From contig OZ252146.1 of the NCBI GenBank assembly GCA_965248735.1, positions 496,001 to 560,000 of the forward strand: DNA of 64,000 bases. The letters run 5' to 3'. This stretch comes from Aldehydirespirator sp965248735. Its GTDB lineage: Bacteria > Actinomycetota > Acidimicrobiia > Acidimicrobiales > Aldehydirespiratoraceae. The notes under the pieces are model-generated. The model had not been told where the DNA came from and made no database searches. It worked only from the letters and a program-made list of their open reading frames with translations. Below are positions 1 to 9,638 of this stretch, one piece after another. Numbering within the stretch: the stretch's first letter is position 1; each line of letters starts with the position of its first letter. The translations under genes were made by a program, and so were the position numbers.

Positions 1-2
1 CT

Positions 3-3000
3 GTCGACAACGACTCGGGCACCACCACCTGGCACTACGTGTGGACCGCCGCCGACGCGGACTGCGACACCGGCACGAACTTCAACTCGGCGGCGACCTA
101 CAGCGAGGGTGTCGACGTAGTGCCGGGCTCGGGCGACCACGGCCGCCGGCTGTGCTTCCGGTCCGTCGACGGGGTCCGCAACAGCGGCTACGGCCGCTCC
201 GGCATCGCCGACGCACAGGCGCCGACGGTGACGGTGGCCGCGGGCAACGACCCGGGCACCTTCAAAGCCACCGACGACGACACGGTTGCCACGACCTGGC
301 GCTACGTGTGGACCGCCGCCGACGCGGACTGCGACACCGGCACGAACTTCAACTCGGCGGTGACCTACAGCGAGAACACCGATGTCAACCCCGGCTCCGG
401 CCACGACGGCCGCCGGCTGTGCTTCCGGTCCGTCGACGGCGTCGGCAACACGGGCTACGGCCACTCCGGCGTCGCCGACCGCCGACGGCCGACGGTGACA
501 GTGGCTGCGGGCGGCGCCACGGGCACCCGCAAAGCCACCGACGACGACTCGGCCACCACGACCTGGCACTACGTGTCGACTACCGCCGGCGCGGCCTGCG
601 GCAGCTCCACCGGCTTCGGGTCGGCCACCACCTACACCGAGGGCGCCGACGTGGTGCTCACCACCGCGAACGAGGGCCGCAGGCTGTGCTTCCGGTCCGC
701 CGACACCAGCGGCAACGTCGGCTACGGCCGGTCGATGGTCATCGACTTGTCCGCGCCGGCGGTGACAGTGGCTGCGGGCGTCGGCGCGGACACCTTGAAA
801 GCCACCGACGACGACACCGGCACCACCACCTGGCAATACGTGTGGACCGCCGCCGGCGCGGCCTGCGGCAGCTCCACCGGCTTCGGGTCGGCCACCACCT
901 ACACCGAGGGCGCCGACGTGGTGCTCACCACCGCGAACGAGGGCCGCAGGCTGTGCTTCCGGTCGGTCAACACGTCCAACAACGCCGGCTACGGCGCCTC
1001 GGGCACGGTGGACCTGACCGCGCCGGCGGTCACGGTGTCTGCGGGCACCGACCCGGGAACCTTCAAAGCCACCGACAACGACACCGGCACCACGACCTGG
1101 CAATACGTGTGGACCGACGCCGGCGCGGACTGCGACACCGGCACGAACTTCAACTCGGCCACGAGCTACACCGAGAACACCGACATCAACCCCGGCTCAG
1201 GCAACCACGGCCGGCGGCTCTGCTTCCGATCCACCGACACCGCAGACAACCGCGGCCACGGCCACTCCGATGCCGCCGACCGCCAAGCACCCACAGTCAC
1301 CGTCGCCGAAGGCACCGACCCGGGAACCTTCAAAGCCACCGACAACGACACCGGCACCACCGCCTGGCACTACGTGTGGACCGACGCCGGCGCGGACTGC
1401 GACACGGGCACGAACTTCAGCTCGCCCAGGAACTACACCGAGGACGACGACGTCAACCCCGGCTCGGGCGACCACGGCCGGCGGCTGTGCTTCCGATCCA
1501 CCGACACTGCGGGCAACGCCGGCCACGGCCATTCCGATGCCGCCGACCGCCAAGCACCCACAGTCACCGTCGCCGAAGGCACCGACCCGGGAACCTTCAA
1601 AGCCACCGACGACGACTCGGGCACCACGACCTGGCAATACGTCTCGACCTCCGCCGGCGCGAACTGCACCGCCGGCACCAACTTCGACTCGGCCACGAGC
1701 TACACCGAAGACGACACAGTGGACCCCGGCCCGGGCGACCACGGCCGGCGGCTGTGCTTCCGATCCACCGACACTGCGGGCAACGCCGGCCACGGCCGCT
1801 CCGATGCCGCCGACCGCCAAGCACCCACGGTGACGGTGTCTGCGGGCAACGACCCGGGAACCTTCAAAGCCACCGACAACGACTCGGCCACCACAACCTG
1901 GCAATACGTGTGGACCGCGGGCGGCGGGACCTGCAACGACTCCACGAGCTTCAACTCGGCCACGGACTACACCGAGGGCGACGACGTCAACCCCGGCCCG
2001 GGCGACCACGGCCGGCGGCTCTGCTTCCGATCCACCGACACCGCAGACAATGCCGGCCACGGCCACTCCGATGCCGCCGACCGCCAAGCACCCACGGTCA
2101 CCGTCGCCGCAGGCAACACCGCAGGCAGCTTCAAAGCCACCGACAACGACACCGACACCACAACCTGGCAGTACGTGTGGACCGCGGGCAACGCGACCTG
2201 CGACGACTCCACGAGCTTCTCCGGCTCGAGCAGCTACACCGAGGACCGCGACGTCAACCCCGCCCCAGCCAACGACGGCCGGCGGCTCTGCTTCCAGTCC
2301 ACCGACACTGCGGGCAACGCCGGCCACGGCCGCTCCGACCGCGCCGACCGCCAAGCACCCACGGTGACGCTGGCCGCGGGCAACGACCCGGGAACCTTCA
2401 GAGCCACCGACGACGACGACAACACAACCTGGCAGTACGTGTGGACCGGGGGCGGATCGAACTGCGGCAGCTCCACGAGCTTCTCGGGCTCGACCTCCTA
2501 CACCGAGGGCGACGACGTGGATCCCCAGTCGAGCCATGACGGCCGGCGGCTGTGCTTCCGGTCCACCGACACCAACGGCAACGCCGGCTACGGCCGCTCC
2601 GAGCCCGCCGACCGCCGACCGCCCACAGTCACCGTCGCCGCAGGCACCGGATCCGGAACCTTCAAGGCCACCGACAACGACGCCGACGCCGCCTGGCAAT
2701 ACGTGTGGGGCGACGCCAGTGCGAACTGCGACGACTCCACGAGCTTCTCGGGCTCGACCTCCTACACCGAGGGCGACGATGTGGATCCCCAGTCGAGCCA
2801 TGACGGTCGGCGGCTGTGCTTCCAGTCGACCGACACCAACGGCAACGCCGGCTACGGCCGCTCCGAACGCGCCGACCGCCAAGCGCCCACAGTCACCGTG
2901 GAAGCGGGCACTGTGCCGCGCACCCGCAAGGCCACCGACAACGACTCGGGCACCACGACGTGGAAATACGAGTGGACCACCGCCGGCGGGAACTGTGACC

Positions 3001-4703
3001 CATCCACGGACTTCAACTCGGCCGGCGACTACACCGAGGGCGCCAACATGGTGCTTCAGAGCGCCGACGAGGGCCTGCGGCTGTGCTTCCGGTCCACGGA
3101 CACCGACGGCAACCCCGGTTACGGCCAGTCGACGGTGATCGACCTCTCCGCGCCGGCGGTGACCGTGACCCGGGTGCCGGGCACCGACGCGTTCGAGGCT
3201 GTCGACGACGACCCGACCGACACCACCTGGCACCATGTGTGGATCGCCGGCAACGCCACCTGCGACGCCTCCACGGACTTCAACTCGGCCACCGACTACA
3301 CCGAGGGCGACGACGTGCCCTACACCACCGCACACGAGGGCCGGAGGCTGTGCTTCCGGTCGGTCAACGCGTCCGACAACGCCGGCCACCGCGCGTCGAT
3401 CCCGGTGGACCTGACCGCACCGGCGGTGACGGTGACCGCGCTCACGGGCGTCAACGCGTTCGAGGCCCTCGACGACGACCCGGTCGACACCGCCTGGCAC
3501 TACACATGGACCGCTGCGGGCGCGGCCTGCGACGACACCACAAGCTTCGCCGGGTCGAGCCGCTACACCGAGGGCGAGGACGTCACCTACACCTCGACCC
3601 GGATCGGCCGGCAGGCCTGCTTCCGATCCACCGACATCCACGACAACTCCGGATACGCCGCGTCGTCCGAAGTGGACAGCGTCCTCGCCGTTCCCGGCGC
3701 CCCGACCGACGTGACGGCGCAGTCCGGCGACCGGTCCGCCGAAGTGGCATGGACCGCGCCCGGCGACAACGGCGGTTCCCGCATCACGGGCTACGCCGCC
3801 ACTGCCTCCCCCAGCGGCAACAACTGCATCACCAGCGGAGCCACGTTCTGCACCATCACCGGACTCTCCAGCGGCACCTCCTACACCTTCACCGTCACCG
3901 CCACCAACAGCCAGGGCACCTCGTCCCGCTCCGAAGCGTCAGACCCAGTCGTTCCCACCGGCTCGAGGGACCCCGGCAACGCAGACCCACCCGGCGGAGG
4001 CGGGCCACCACCCGGCGGCGGAGGCGGGCCACCACCCGGCGGCGGTGGCGGCGGCGGCGGCGGAGACGCACCGGAGCAGGCAGCCCAACCGACCGGCGCA
4101 GCCGGCGCCTTCACCGACATCGAAGCAGACGACTACTTCGCGCCCGCAGTCACCTGGATGCTCGAACACAACATCACCACCGGCTGCGGTCAGGAGATGT
4201 TCTGCCCGTCGCGGGCCGTCACCCGCCAGGAGTTCGTGACGTTCCTGTGGCGCGCCGCGGGCCGGCCGGTTCCCGAGGCTCTGGGCTCGGAGGTGTTCAC
4301 GGACGTGGAATCGTCCTACTACTCGGACTCGGCGATCGGCTGGGCCGTGCAGGCCGGGGTGACAGTCGGCTGCCGCGACCAGGACTCAACCAGGTGGTTC
4401 TGCCCCAGCCGGCCAGCGACCCGAGCCCAGATTGCCACCCTGCTGTACCGCTACATCCACGACGACCAAGCGCAGCAGCCCCCCGCCCAGACCGGCTTCA
4501 ACGACGTCGACCCCAACGCCTACTACGCACCCGCAGTCGCATGGATGGTCGAGCACAACATCACCACCGGCTGCGAGCCCGACACCTTCTGCAGCGGCCG
4601 CAGCGCCACGCGAGCCCACACCGCCGCCTTCCTCTTCCGCATCCACAACAACCCCCAGAGCTGGATAGACCAAGGCATCCTCAGAACCCCCGCACAGAGC
4701 TGA
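3..4703 (+). CDS. Giant secreted repeat protein with FN3 and SLH-like modules (5' partial)
   Basis: The frame is already open at the left edge, so the N-terminus lies outside the window; 1,566 residues are visible. Fourteen degenerate repeats of about 89 residues (267 bp) fill roughly residues 1-1225. Each begins near APTVTV, carries a KATDDD/KATDND acidic motif, and has two conserved cysteines, one before a TxF motif and one in GRRLCFRS, probably one disulfide per repeat. A fibronectin type III domain follows (about 1230-1319), then a Pro/Gly linker, then three SLH-like repeats (about 1370-1550) with FTDI/FTDV, YF/YYAPAV, ITTGC and TR-hydrophobic motifs. The layout fits a cell-surface stalk held by a wall-binding C-terminus. 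Neighbouring repeats are very similar at DNA level, so repeat number can change by recombination. The function of the repeat is not recognised; the SLH call is by motif. Confidence 0.85.
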   Translation, partial: VDNDSGTTTWHYVWTAADADCDTGTNFNSAATYSEGVDVVPGSGDHGRRLCFRSVDGVRNSGYGRSGIADAQAPTVTVAAGNDPGTFKATDDDTVATTWRYVWTAADADCDTGTNFNSAVTYSENTDVNPGSGHDGRRLCFRSVDGVGNTGYGHSGVADRRRPTVTVAAGGATGTRKATDDDSATTTWHYVSTTAGAACGSSTGFGSATTYTEGADVVLTTANEGRRLCFRSADTSGNVGYGRSMVIDLSAPAVTVAAGVGADTLKATDDDTGTTTWQYVWTAAGAACGSSTGFGSATTYTEGADVVLTTANEGRRLCFRSVNTSNNAGYGASGTVDLTAPAVTVSAGTDPGTFKATDNDTGTTTWQYVWTDAGADCDTGTNFNSATSYTENTDINPGSGNHGRRLCFRSTDTADNRGHGHSDAADRQAPTVTVAEGTDPGTFKATDNDTGTTAWHYVWTDAGADCDTGTNFSSPRNYTEDDDVNPGSGDHGRRLCFRSTDTAGNAGHGHSDAADRQAPTVTVAEGTDPGTFKATDDDSGTTTWQYVSTSAGANCTAGTNFDSATSYTEDDTVDPGPGDHGRRLCFRSTDTAGNAGHGRSDAADRQAPTVTVSAGNDPGTFKATDNDSATTTWQYVWTAGGGTCNDSTSFNSATDYTEGDDVNPGPGDHGRRLCFRSTDTADNAGHGHSDAADRQAPTVTVAAGNTAGSFKATDNDTDTTTWQYVWTAGNATCDDSTSFSGSSSYTEDRDVNPAPANDGRRLCFQSTDTAGNAGHGRSDRADRQAPTVTLAAGNDPGTFRATDDDDNTTWQYVWTGGGSNCGSSTSFSGSTSYTEGDDVDPQSSHDGRRLCFRSTDTNGNAGYGRSEPADRRPPTVTVAAGTGSGTFKATDNDADAAWQYVWGDASANCDDSTSFSGSTSYTEGDDVDPQSSHDGRRLCFQSTDTNGNAGYGRSERADRQAPTVTVEAGTVPRTRKATDNDSGTTTWKYEWTTAGGNCDPSTDFNSAGDYTEGANMVLQSADEGLRLCFRSTDTDGNPGYGQSTVIDLSAPAVTVTRVPGTDAFEAVDDDPTDTTWHHVWIAGNATCDASTDFNSATDYTEGDDVPYTTAHEGRRLCFRSVNASDNAGHRASIPVDLTAPAVTVTALTGVNAFEALDDDPVDTAWHYTWTAAGAACDDTTSFAGSSRYTEGEDVTYTSTRIGRQACFRSTDIHDNSGYAASSEVDSVLAVPGAPTDVTAQSGDRSAEVAWTAPGDNGGSRITGYAATASPSGNNCITSGATFCTITGLSSGTSYTFTVTATNSQGTSSRSEASDPVVPTGSRDPGNADPPGGGGPPPGGGGGPPPGGGGGGGGGDAPEQAAQPTGAAGAFTDIEADDYFAPAVTWMLEHNITTGCGQEMFCPSRAVTRQEFVTFLWRAAGRPVPEALGSEVFTDVESSYYSDSAIGWAVQAGVTVGCRDQDSTRWFCPSRPATRAQIATLLYRYIHDDQAQQPPAQTGFNDVDPNAYYAPAVAWMVEHNITTGCEPDTFCSGRSATRAHTAAFLFRIHNNPQSWIDQGILRTPAQS

Positions 4704-5745
4704 ACAAACCCCACAGGCCCCGCCGAAGCAACAACTCCCACCCGACTGACACCCGACCGACAAGGCCCCGCAAGAACGGACGGATCCTCGTGCGCGTCGA
4801 CAGTAAGCGATGGCACGGGCTGAACCGCGCTAGTGAACGACACCGATTCGTTTGCGGCTCCTGTACGACACGTTCTATAGTTTGGCGCTGATTGGGGGTG
4901 ACCTCGCCGCTCTGCCACTCAGACGGCGGGATGCAGTTCTCCCCGTATGGCGGGATCTCACAGACCGGGAACGTTGGCGGCACCACTCCCGCCGCCGGTC
5001 TGACCCATACGCCCGGCCCATGTCCCTGGGTCTCTGCGAAGATCGGGATGGCTGCCACTTCGGTTTGTGCGGAGTTGCTGGCCACCCAGGCGAAGTTCGT
5101 GGCACCGACAGTGCCTCTGGTCCGAACGGTGAAGGCACCGTCGGGGTCAGTGGACACCTGCTTGGTGTTCCCGAGGTCGCAGTCATCTTGCCGGATCTGC
5201 GCCATCGCAGCCGCGAGGTCCTCTGCCGGAGTCTGCGGCGTCACAGGGTCACCAGGGATGGTGCAAACCACCAGGAACAGAGCGATACGAGGCGTGAACC
5301 CCGAACCCGTCACTGCGAAGTCGTACCCACCGAGATAGGGCACCGTCGCTGGGTCTACGGACAGGGCGGGCGCGGACTGCTGCTCCGGCTCCGGCTCGGG
5401 TTCGGGCTCGGGCGTCGGCTCGGGTACGGGCTCTGGCTCGGGCTCGGGTACGGGCTCGGGCTCTCGCTCGGGCGCAGCCTCTGGCTCGGAGTCGGTATTA
5501 GGAGTCACGGACTCGGACTCGGGCTCGCTCTCTATCTCCTCTTCTATAAAGGGGTCGATGAGCGAGTCATCGGAATCCGCCAGGAGGTAGGTGAGTTCCT
5601 CTAGAGCGGTTGGGCCGGGCGCCGTCGTCGGAGGCGCCACCACAACCGGGTCGGCCGTGTCGCTGCCACACGCCGACGCGAGCAGGGCCACCGTCGCGGC
5701 CGCCGCAAGAGTCTGAACGGTTCTGTGTCGGACTGTCCTAATCAT
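4681..5745 (-). CDS. Secreted lipoprotein with acidic Glu-Pro linker
   Basis: A 354-residue protein starting at an internal ATG rather than a longer upstream start. This choice places a basic N-terminus and hydrophobic stretch directly before a lipobox (LLASAC, Cys about residue 26), and an AGAGAG-type ribosome site lies upstream. A Glu/Pro-rich low-complexity linker (about residues 55-115) follows, with multiple EPEPEP repeats. Then comes a globular region with an immunoglobulin-like feel (LGGYDFAVTGSGFTP, TDPDGAFTVRTRG). The last 55 or so residues are Arg-rich and unlike the rest; they read into the 3' end of the convergent repeat protein, overlapping by 23 bp. A late frameshift with read-through of the true stop is possible. 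No family is assigned; membrane-anchored extracellular location is inferred. Confidence 0.6.
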   Translation of the reverse strand: MIRTVRHRTVQTLAAAATVALLASACGSDTADPVVVAPPTTAPGPTALEELTYLLADSDDSLIDPFIEEEIESEPESESVTPNTDSEPEAAPEREPEPVPEPEPEPVPEPTPEPEPEPEPEQQSAPALSVDPATVPYLGGYDFAVTGSGFTPRIALFLVVCTIPGDPVTPQTPAEDLAAAMAQIRQDDCDLGNTKQVSTDPDGAFTVRTRGTVGATNFAWVASNSAQTEVAAIPIFAETQGHGPGVWVRPAAGVVPPTFPVCEIPPYGENCIPPSEWQSGEVTPNQRQTIERVVQEPQTNRCRSLARFSPCHRLLSTRTRIRPFLRGLVGRVSVGWELLLRRGLWGLFSSVRGF

Positions 5746-6167
5746 GGGTTTCTCTCTTCTTGGGGGGCTATACCCCAATTATCGGGCGCCGTGATACGCA
5801 AAACCGGGGGAAGTCACCTGTCTAGAGAATGCCGAGCGACACATCCACGCAAAAAGAGATTTCGCGCCACTTCCACCTCAGTGTTTATGGCATATCTCGC
5901 AGTTCTCACCATCTATTACCTGATAGTGGCTTAGGCGCCGAGACCCTGAAAATCTGCAAGAAAGCACCATTAGATGTTGTAAGCAGACAAGCACGCGCAC
6001 GGCCGGTGTTCACCGACAAAGAGTTGAAGCCCCAGCCGAATGGCCAGGGCTCCAACAAGCCCCCTAAGAAAGAGCATTTCTGCCCATTCCCAGGAAGCTC
6101 GACCATAGCGATGAGCCGACCGGAAAGGAAGATCCACACGGCGGATTAGGCGCTGTGAGCACCCACA
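5746..6167. other. Intergenic region, no supported gene
   Basis: About 420 bp between the lipoprotein start and the AlpA-like gene. Its GC content is visibly lower than in the neighbours. Short open frames on both strands lack ribosome sites and recognisable domains. It should contain the lipoprotein promoter; no clear operator was seen. Confidence 0.4.
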
Positions 6168-6392
6168 CTATTTGGCCGCAGCGGAGGACCTGACCTGGCT
6201 ACCTGAGACGGATTCGTGGTCATCGAGCCACTTCAGGACCGCTGACTCTCGCCAGCCGACGGCCCTGGCATGCTCGCCGCCCAGCAGGATCGCAGGCGGG
6301 AATTCGCCCTGGCGGATGCGCCGCCAGATTGTTGATTTGCTGAGACCGAGCATCGTCGTCAGCTCGTCGATCCGCACAATCCGGTCACCCAT
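6168..6392 (-). CDS. AlpA/excisionase-like DNA-binding protein
   Basis: A 74-residue protein with one winged helix-turn-helix of the AlpA/MerR-like type: IVRIDELTTMLGLSKSTIWR, then RRIRQGEFPPAILLGG and a GWRESAVLKWLDD end. This is the usual pattern of small phage or island regulators that control integrase or excision genes. The start was placed at the internal ATG because an AAGGAG ribosome site lies about 8 nt upstream; a longer reading adds 12 residues without family character. It sits 650 bp downstream of a broken tyrosine integrase on the same strand, so it is probably part of the same decayed integrated element. Confidence 0.8.
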   Translation of the reverse strand: MGDRIVRIDELTTMLGLSKSTIWRRIRQGEFPPAILLGGEHARAVGWRESAVLKWLDDHESVSGSQVRSSAAAK

Positions 6393-7042
6393 CTGGGTCT
6401 CTCCTTGACAGAGGTGCGGTGTCGTCAACCGCAGATGAGGGCCAACCCTGTAGGTCGGCTACGCCGGACAACTTACTACACCTCTCACACGGGGTCGCGC
6501 TTCTTTCACCTTTCTGAGACGACGTGAACCTGCCGGAGAACGAATAGCACATGTGGCCTTCCTGGCGGTTCGCATCTCAGCCACAATCCAACCGTCAGCA
6601 TTCTCACCGACCCCAACTCTGGCACGGCCCCCGATACACCGCCTCAATCTTCTGCCCCTATTTCACCCCGCCCTCTCGGTCGCTGGCCGTTGGCTTGTAT
6701 CGCTGGGCGGCCGGTTCGTTGGCCCTTTGAGGGGGCTGCGGGCCGAGGGCAGCGAACCTGATGCTTGTGGGCGCAGACCCCCTCCCCCTTCGCGCCGCCG
6801 CTGACCCCCAACATTCCCAATCCCGGCCCACGCCCGACCCCGCCGAGGGGCGGGCCAGCTAACACTCGCCACCTCACCGTCAGCGCCACATCACATCTCT
6901 GCGGCCATCAGCGGCAACGGCAGCCCAAGAAGCGCAGCCGGTCGCACCCCGGCCCCAGATTTTGTGGCTGTTGGCACGGGGGCGGCTGACGCGAACGGAG
7001 CGGAGAGAGTTGGCTCGGCTGGTAGTAGCCGCTGGCGCCCGC
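6393..7042. other. Non-coding gap within a decayed integrated element
   Basis: About 650 bp between the integrase end and the AlpA-like gene. Six-frame reading gives only short overlapping frames without domains. The stretch around 6640-6960 is strongly C-rich on the plus strand, which produces spurious Pro/Arg-rich frames. Nothing supportable is seen. Confidence 0.4.
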
Positions 7043-8191
7043 TCAAACAGGCCGCAGGTAGTCCGCCCAGTCCTGCATTATCGGGCGGCGTGCCTCCAGC
7101 AGGTCTGACCGCTGATAGGCCCCCTGGACGCCGCGGACGACGTGACCGAGGGCCAGCTCGGCCGCTTCCCCACTCTGGCTCGTGTCAGCGCACCATGACC
7201 TGAACGATGAGCGCATCCCATGCGGGCTGCAATCAATGCCGAGACGGTTCAAGCGATTCGTTATCGTGCCGTCGCTCATCATCCCGCCCCTCATCGCCGG
7301 GAACACCAATCCGTCATCGCCAAACAGTTCTTGCGCTTCGGTGAGCACCGCCACGGCTCGCGTGGAGAGCGCCACCCTGTGCTCTGTTTCGGGCTTGGTG
7401 CGGCTGGGAGGGATCGTCTAGGTCGCGGCCGTGAGGTCAATCTCGTCCCACCGGCAGCCGTAGACCTCGCCCGGACGGGCGGCTGTCAGCGCCAGGAATT
7501 CCAGGGCGAGCTTCGTCGCGCTGTGAGCCTGCGACGCCTTGACTGCCCCGATAGCGGCAGCGACGTCTGAGTGGTGCAGGGAGCGAAAACGCCCCCTACG
7601 GCCGCTCTGCGGGCCGAGAGCCTCCATGAGTTCTGGCCCGGCCGGATTGTCCCGCCGGTGTCCCTCAGCGACCGCCCGCCGCATAATGATGTGGATGCGC
7701 TGCCGGACCCGGCGAGCGGTTTCCTCCTTGGTGGTCCAGATGGGCTGCAGCGCCCTGCGAATATCGCGGAGGCCGATCTTGTCAACTGGTCGGTCCATCA
7801 GAGATGCGGCGTGAGCGTCCAGGCTGGACCGCCACTGGGCCTCATTGCGCTCGCCCCTCCACTGGCCGCTGCGACTCTTCATCGTCTGCTCTGCCAGTTC
7901 TCTGAGGGTCGGCACCCGGTCACTGACGCGGGGGTCTCCGCCCGCCGCGACCGTCCGAGCGTTCTCCAGCGCTCTCTGCCTAGCGACTGCGAGGGTGATG
8001 ACCGGCCAAGCACCGAGGCCGATGTTGGTCTCTCGGCCGCCGATGCGGATTCTCTGCACCCACGACTTGTTCAGCCCACCGGCAGACTTCTCTGTGACTA
8101 CTAGCGTGAGCCCATGCCCGCCGCGACCGTCGCCGTGCCGACCGGGCTCTTTCACCTGTTTCACGCCCGTCGCTGTTAGCCGCCCCATCAC
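7043..8191 (-). pseudogene. Tyrosine recombinase (phage integrase) interrupted by one in-frame stop codon
   Basis: Two pieces in the same frame form one integrase of about 380 residues. The first piece (8191-7418) has the N-terminal arm-binding DUF4102-like domain (LTLVVTEKSAGG, IGLGAWPVITLAVAR), the core-binding domain and catalytic Arg in LTAARPGEVYG. It ends in TAAT-stop at 7418-7420. Reading on past this TAG gives TIPPSRTKPE and then the second piece (7375-7043) with HGMRSSFRSW (His..Arg), LGH and the Tyr of AYQRSDLL. Trp is expected at the stop (TGG to TAG), so a single substitution explains the break and all catalytic residues are still encoded. It is probably inactive unless the stop is read through. 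Confidence 0.85.
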
Positions 8192-8420
8192 GTCTCCCGT
8201 CGATCAGGCTTGTCAGTCTCATTGTCAGTTTAGAAGCGACATGAGACAGCACCCGGTGGCACTCGCTGGAACGGCACAGCACACGGCACCGAGGCGAGAA
8301 ACCCGCTTCGGGCTAGGGTTTTGCGGCACGGATGGAACAGCCCGACACCACCTGGCACTGCCTAGCTCAAACCGGATAGCGCGGACACACCGCTCCGCGC
8401 TCGACCGATACGGTGCCGGA

Positions 8421-9638
8421 ATGGACGCGGCACCGCTGGACGGCCGCGACGACACGGGTAGCGGCACCGGCGACGAGGGCCGCGACGACATCGGCACCGG
8501 CGACGAACATCGGCGTCAGTTGCCGGCCGCAGCCGGGCTGATCGGCGTGCTCGTTGCCCTGATCGCAGTGCTGTGGCTGCTCAGCCTGACCGGCAATGAC
8601 AGCGCCGACATCGACGGCCCCGACTCGAACGGGCTGGACGAGGGCCCCTTCGAGGTGCCTACCACCAGCAGCCCTCTTCGAGATATCGAGAGCCCGGTCG
8701 AAGTCGCCTCTGAAGGTGAGGAGTTGCCGAGCGCGGCGCCCGCGGAACCGTTCAGCGGCCTCGAGGGCTGGCTTGCCTATCTGAGCGGCAGCCACGTGGC
8801 CCGGCTGGACCTGGCTACGGGGGCGGTGGAGCGCCTGCCCATCGAAACGTCCGGGTCGGTTCTGCCGCTCGCCGACTTGACGACGCTCAGCGACGGCAAG
8901 CGCACGGTGGGGCTGTCGCTAACGGAGAACCCGCCCACCGCGGTGCTCGTCGCTTCCGACGCACAGCTGGTGCCTTCGGATCAACCGCTCGTGGACTATT
9001 GGGTGATCAGCCGGCCCCACGGCCCGGACGGCGCCATACGGCTGAATGCCTGGCAGGACTACGGAGTCCTGACCGGCGAGCTGCAAGCGCCCTCGGGCTC
9101 CCAGCTGATAGTGGTCCGCGACGCAGGCGTGCTCGTCACTCCCCCGGTGGGCAGGACATTCCGGCCGACTTTAGGGGGATTCGAAGTCGTGAGCGAGCAC
9201 AGGCTCCTCGCCACGAGCGGTGGCCTGCGAGTGGAGCAGCGCTGCGACGAGAAGCTCTCGTGCACGGTGGTGGCCGTGGACACCGCCACCGATCGTGCCA
9301 GGGAGCTGCCCCGGGAATTCATCGCTGAAATGGCCGACATCTCCGTCTCGCCCGACGGCCGCTGGGTGCTCAACGACACCAGCCCGGCCTGGCTCTTCCA
9401 TCCCGAGACGCAGGAGCTGCGCCTGCTGGACGTGGGCGGCTACGGCCGGCCGAGATGGTCTGAGGACTCGACATCCATCGCCTGGCTGACCACCGACCGG
9501 ACACCTGCGCTGGTGGTCGCCCTGACCGAGCCGCCCGAACAGGACAAGGGATGGCTCATCGTCGAGCTGTCCGGTTTGGGCGCCGACCCCTCCCCCGGAA
9601 CGTCGTTCCTGCTCGATTCGACTCTCAGCTGGCGATGA
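8421..9638 (+). CDS. Membrane-anchored extracytoplasmic protein, beta-propeller-like
   Basis: A 405-residue protein with a short acidic/Gly-rich cytoplasmic N-terminus, one transmembrane helix (about residues 37-60, LIGVLVALIAVLWLLSLTG) and a long extracytoplasmic domain. That domain has repeated strand motifs typical of WD40/TolB-like propellers (SVSPDGRWVLN, PRWSEDSTSIAWLTTDR). The upstream open frame was rejected; the start is the ATG before MDAAPLDG, where homology to a second copy at 58009 begins. It ends 14 bp inside the convergent DM13 gene. Propeller fold and location are inferred from motifs; no substrate is known. Confidence 0.65.
   Translation: MDAAPLDGRDDTGSGTGDEGRDDIGTGDEHRRQLPAAAGLIGVLVALIAVLWLLSLTGNDSADIDGPDSNGLDEGPFEVPTTSSPLRDIESPVEVASEGEELPSAAPAEPFSGLEGWLAYLSGSHVARLDLATGAVERLPIETSGSVLPLADLTTLSDGKRTVGLSLTENPPTAVLVASDAQLVPSDQPLVDYWVISRPHGPDGAIRLNAWQDYGVLTGELQAPSGSQLIVVRDAGVLVTPPVGRTFRPTLGGFEVVSEHRLLATSGGLRVEQRCDEKLSCTVVAVDTATDRARELPREFIAEMADISVSPDGRWVLNDTSPAWLFHPETQELRLLDVGGYGRPRWSEDSTSIAWLTTDRTPALVVALTEPPEQDKGWLIVELSGLGADPSPGTSFLLDSTLSWR

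Noticed and set aside
1197..3641. Very long minus-strand open frame (814 codons) opposite the repeat protein
   Set aside because: It mirrors the repeats of the plus-strand protein, is Gly/Val/Arg-rich without domains, and arises from the GC-rich codon pattern.
3..3680. Regularly spaced DNA repeats that could suggest a CRISPR array
   Set aside because: Unit length is 267 bp, repeats are contiguous and in frame, and they encode a conserved protein motif; no spacers exist.
6640..6960. C-rich stretch with several Pro/Arg-rich frames
   Set aside because: Frames overlap on both strands, lack ribosome sites and domains; composition explains them.
7418..7420. Integrase stop codon as a selenocysteine or pyrrolysine-type recoding site
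   Set aside because: The codon is TAG where Trp is expected, no structured element or dedicated machinery is visible, and the relative at 19.2 kb is broken differently.
8192..8420. Search for a tRNA or att site beside the first broken integrase
   Set aside because: No cloverleaf, no copy of the tRNA-Ser end and no clear direct repeat was found there.
7845..8420. Upstream extension of the propeller-like protein over the integrase gene
   Set aside because: The extension overlaps the integrase antisense and has no membrane-protein or domain character; homology with the copy at 58009 starts near the ATG at 8421.
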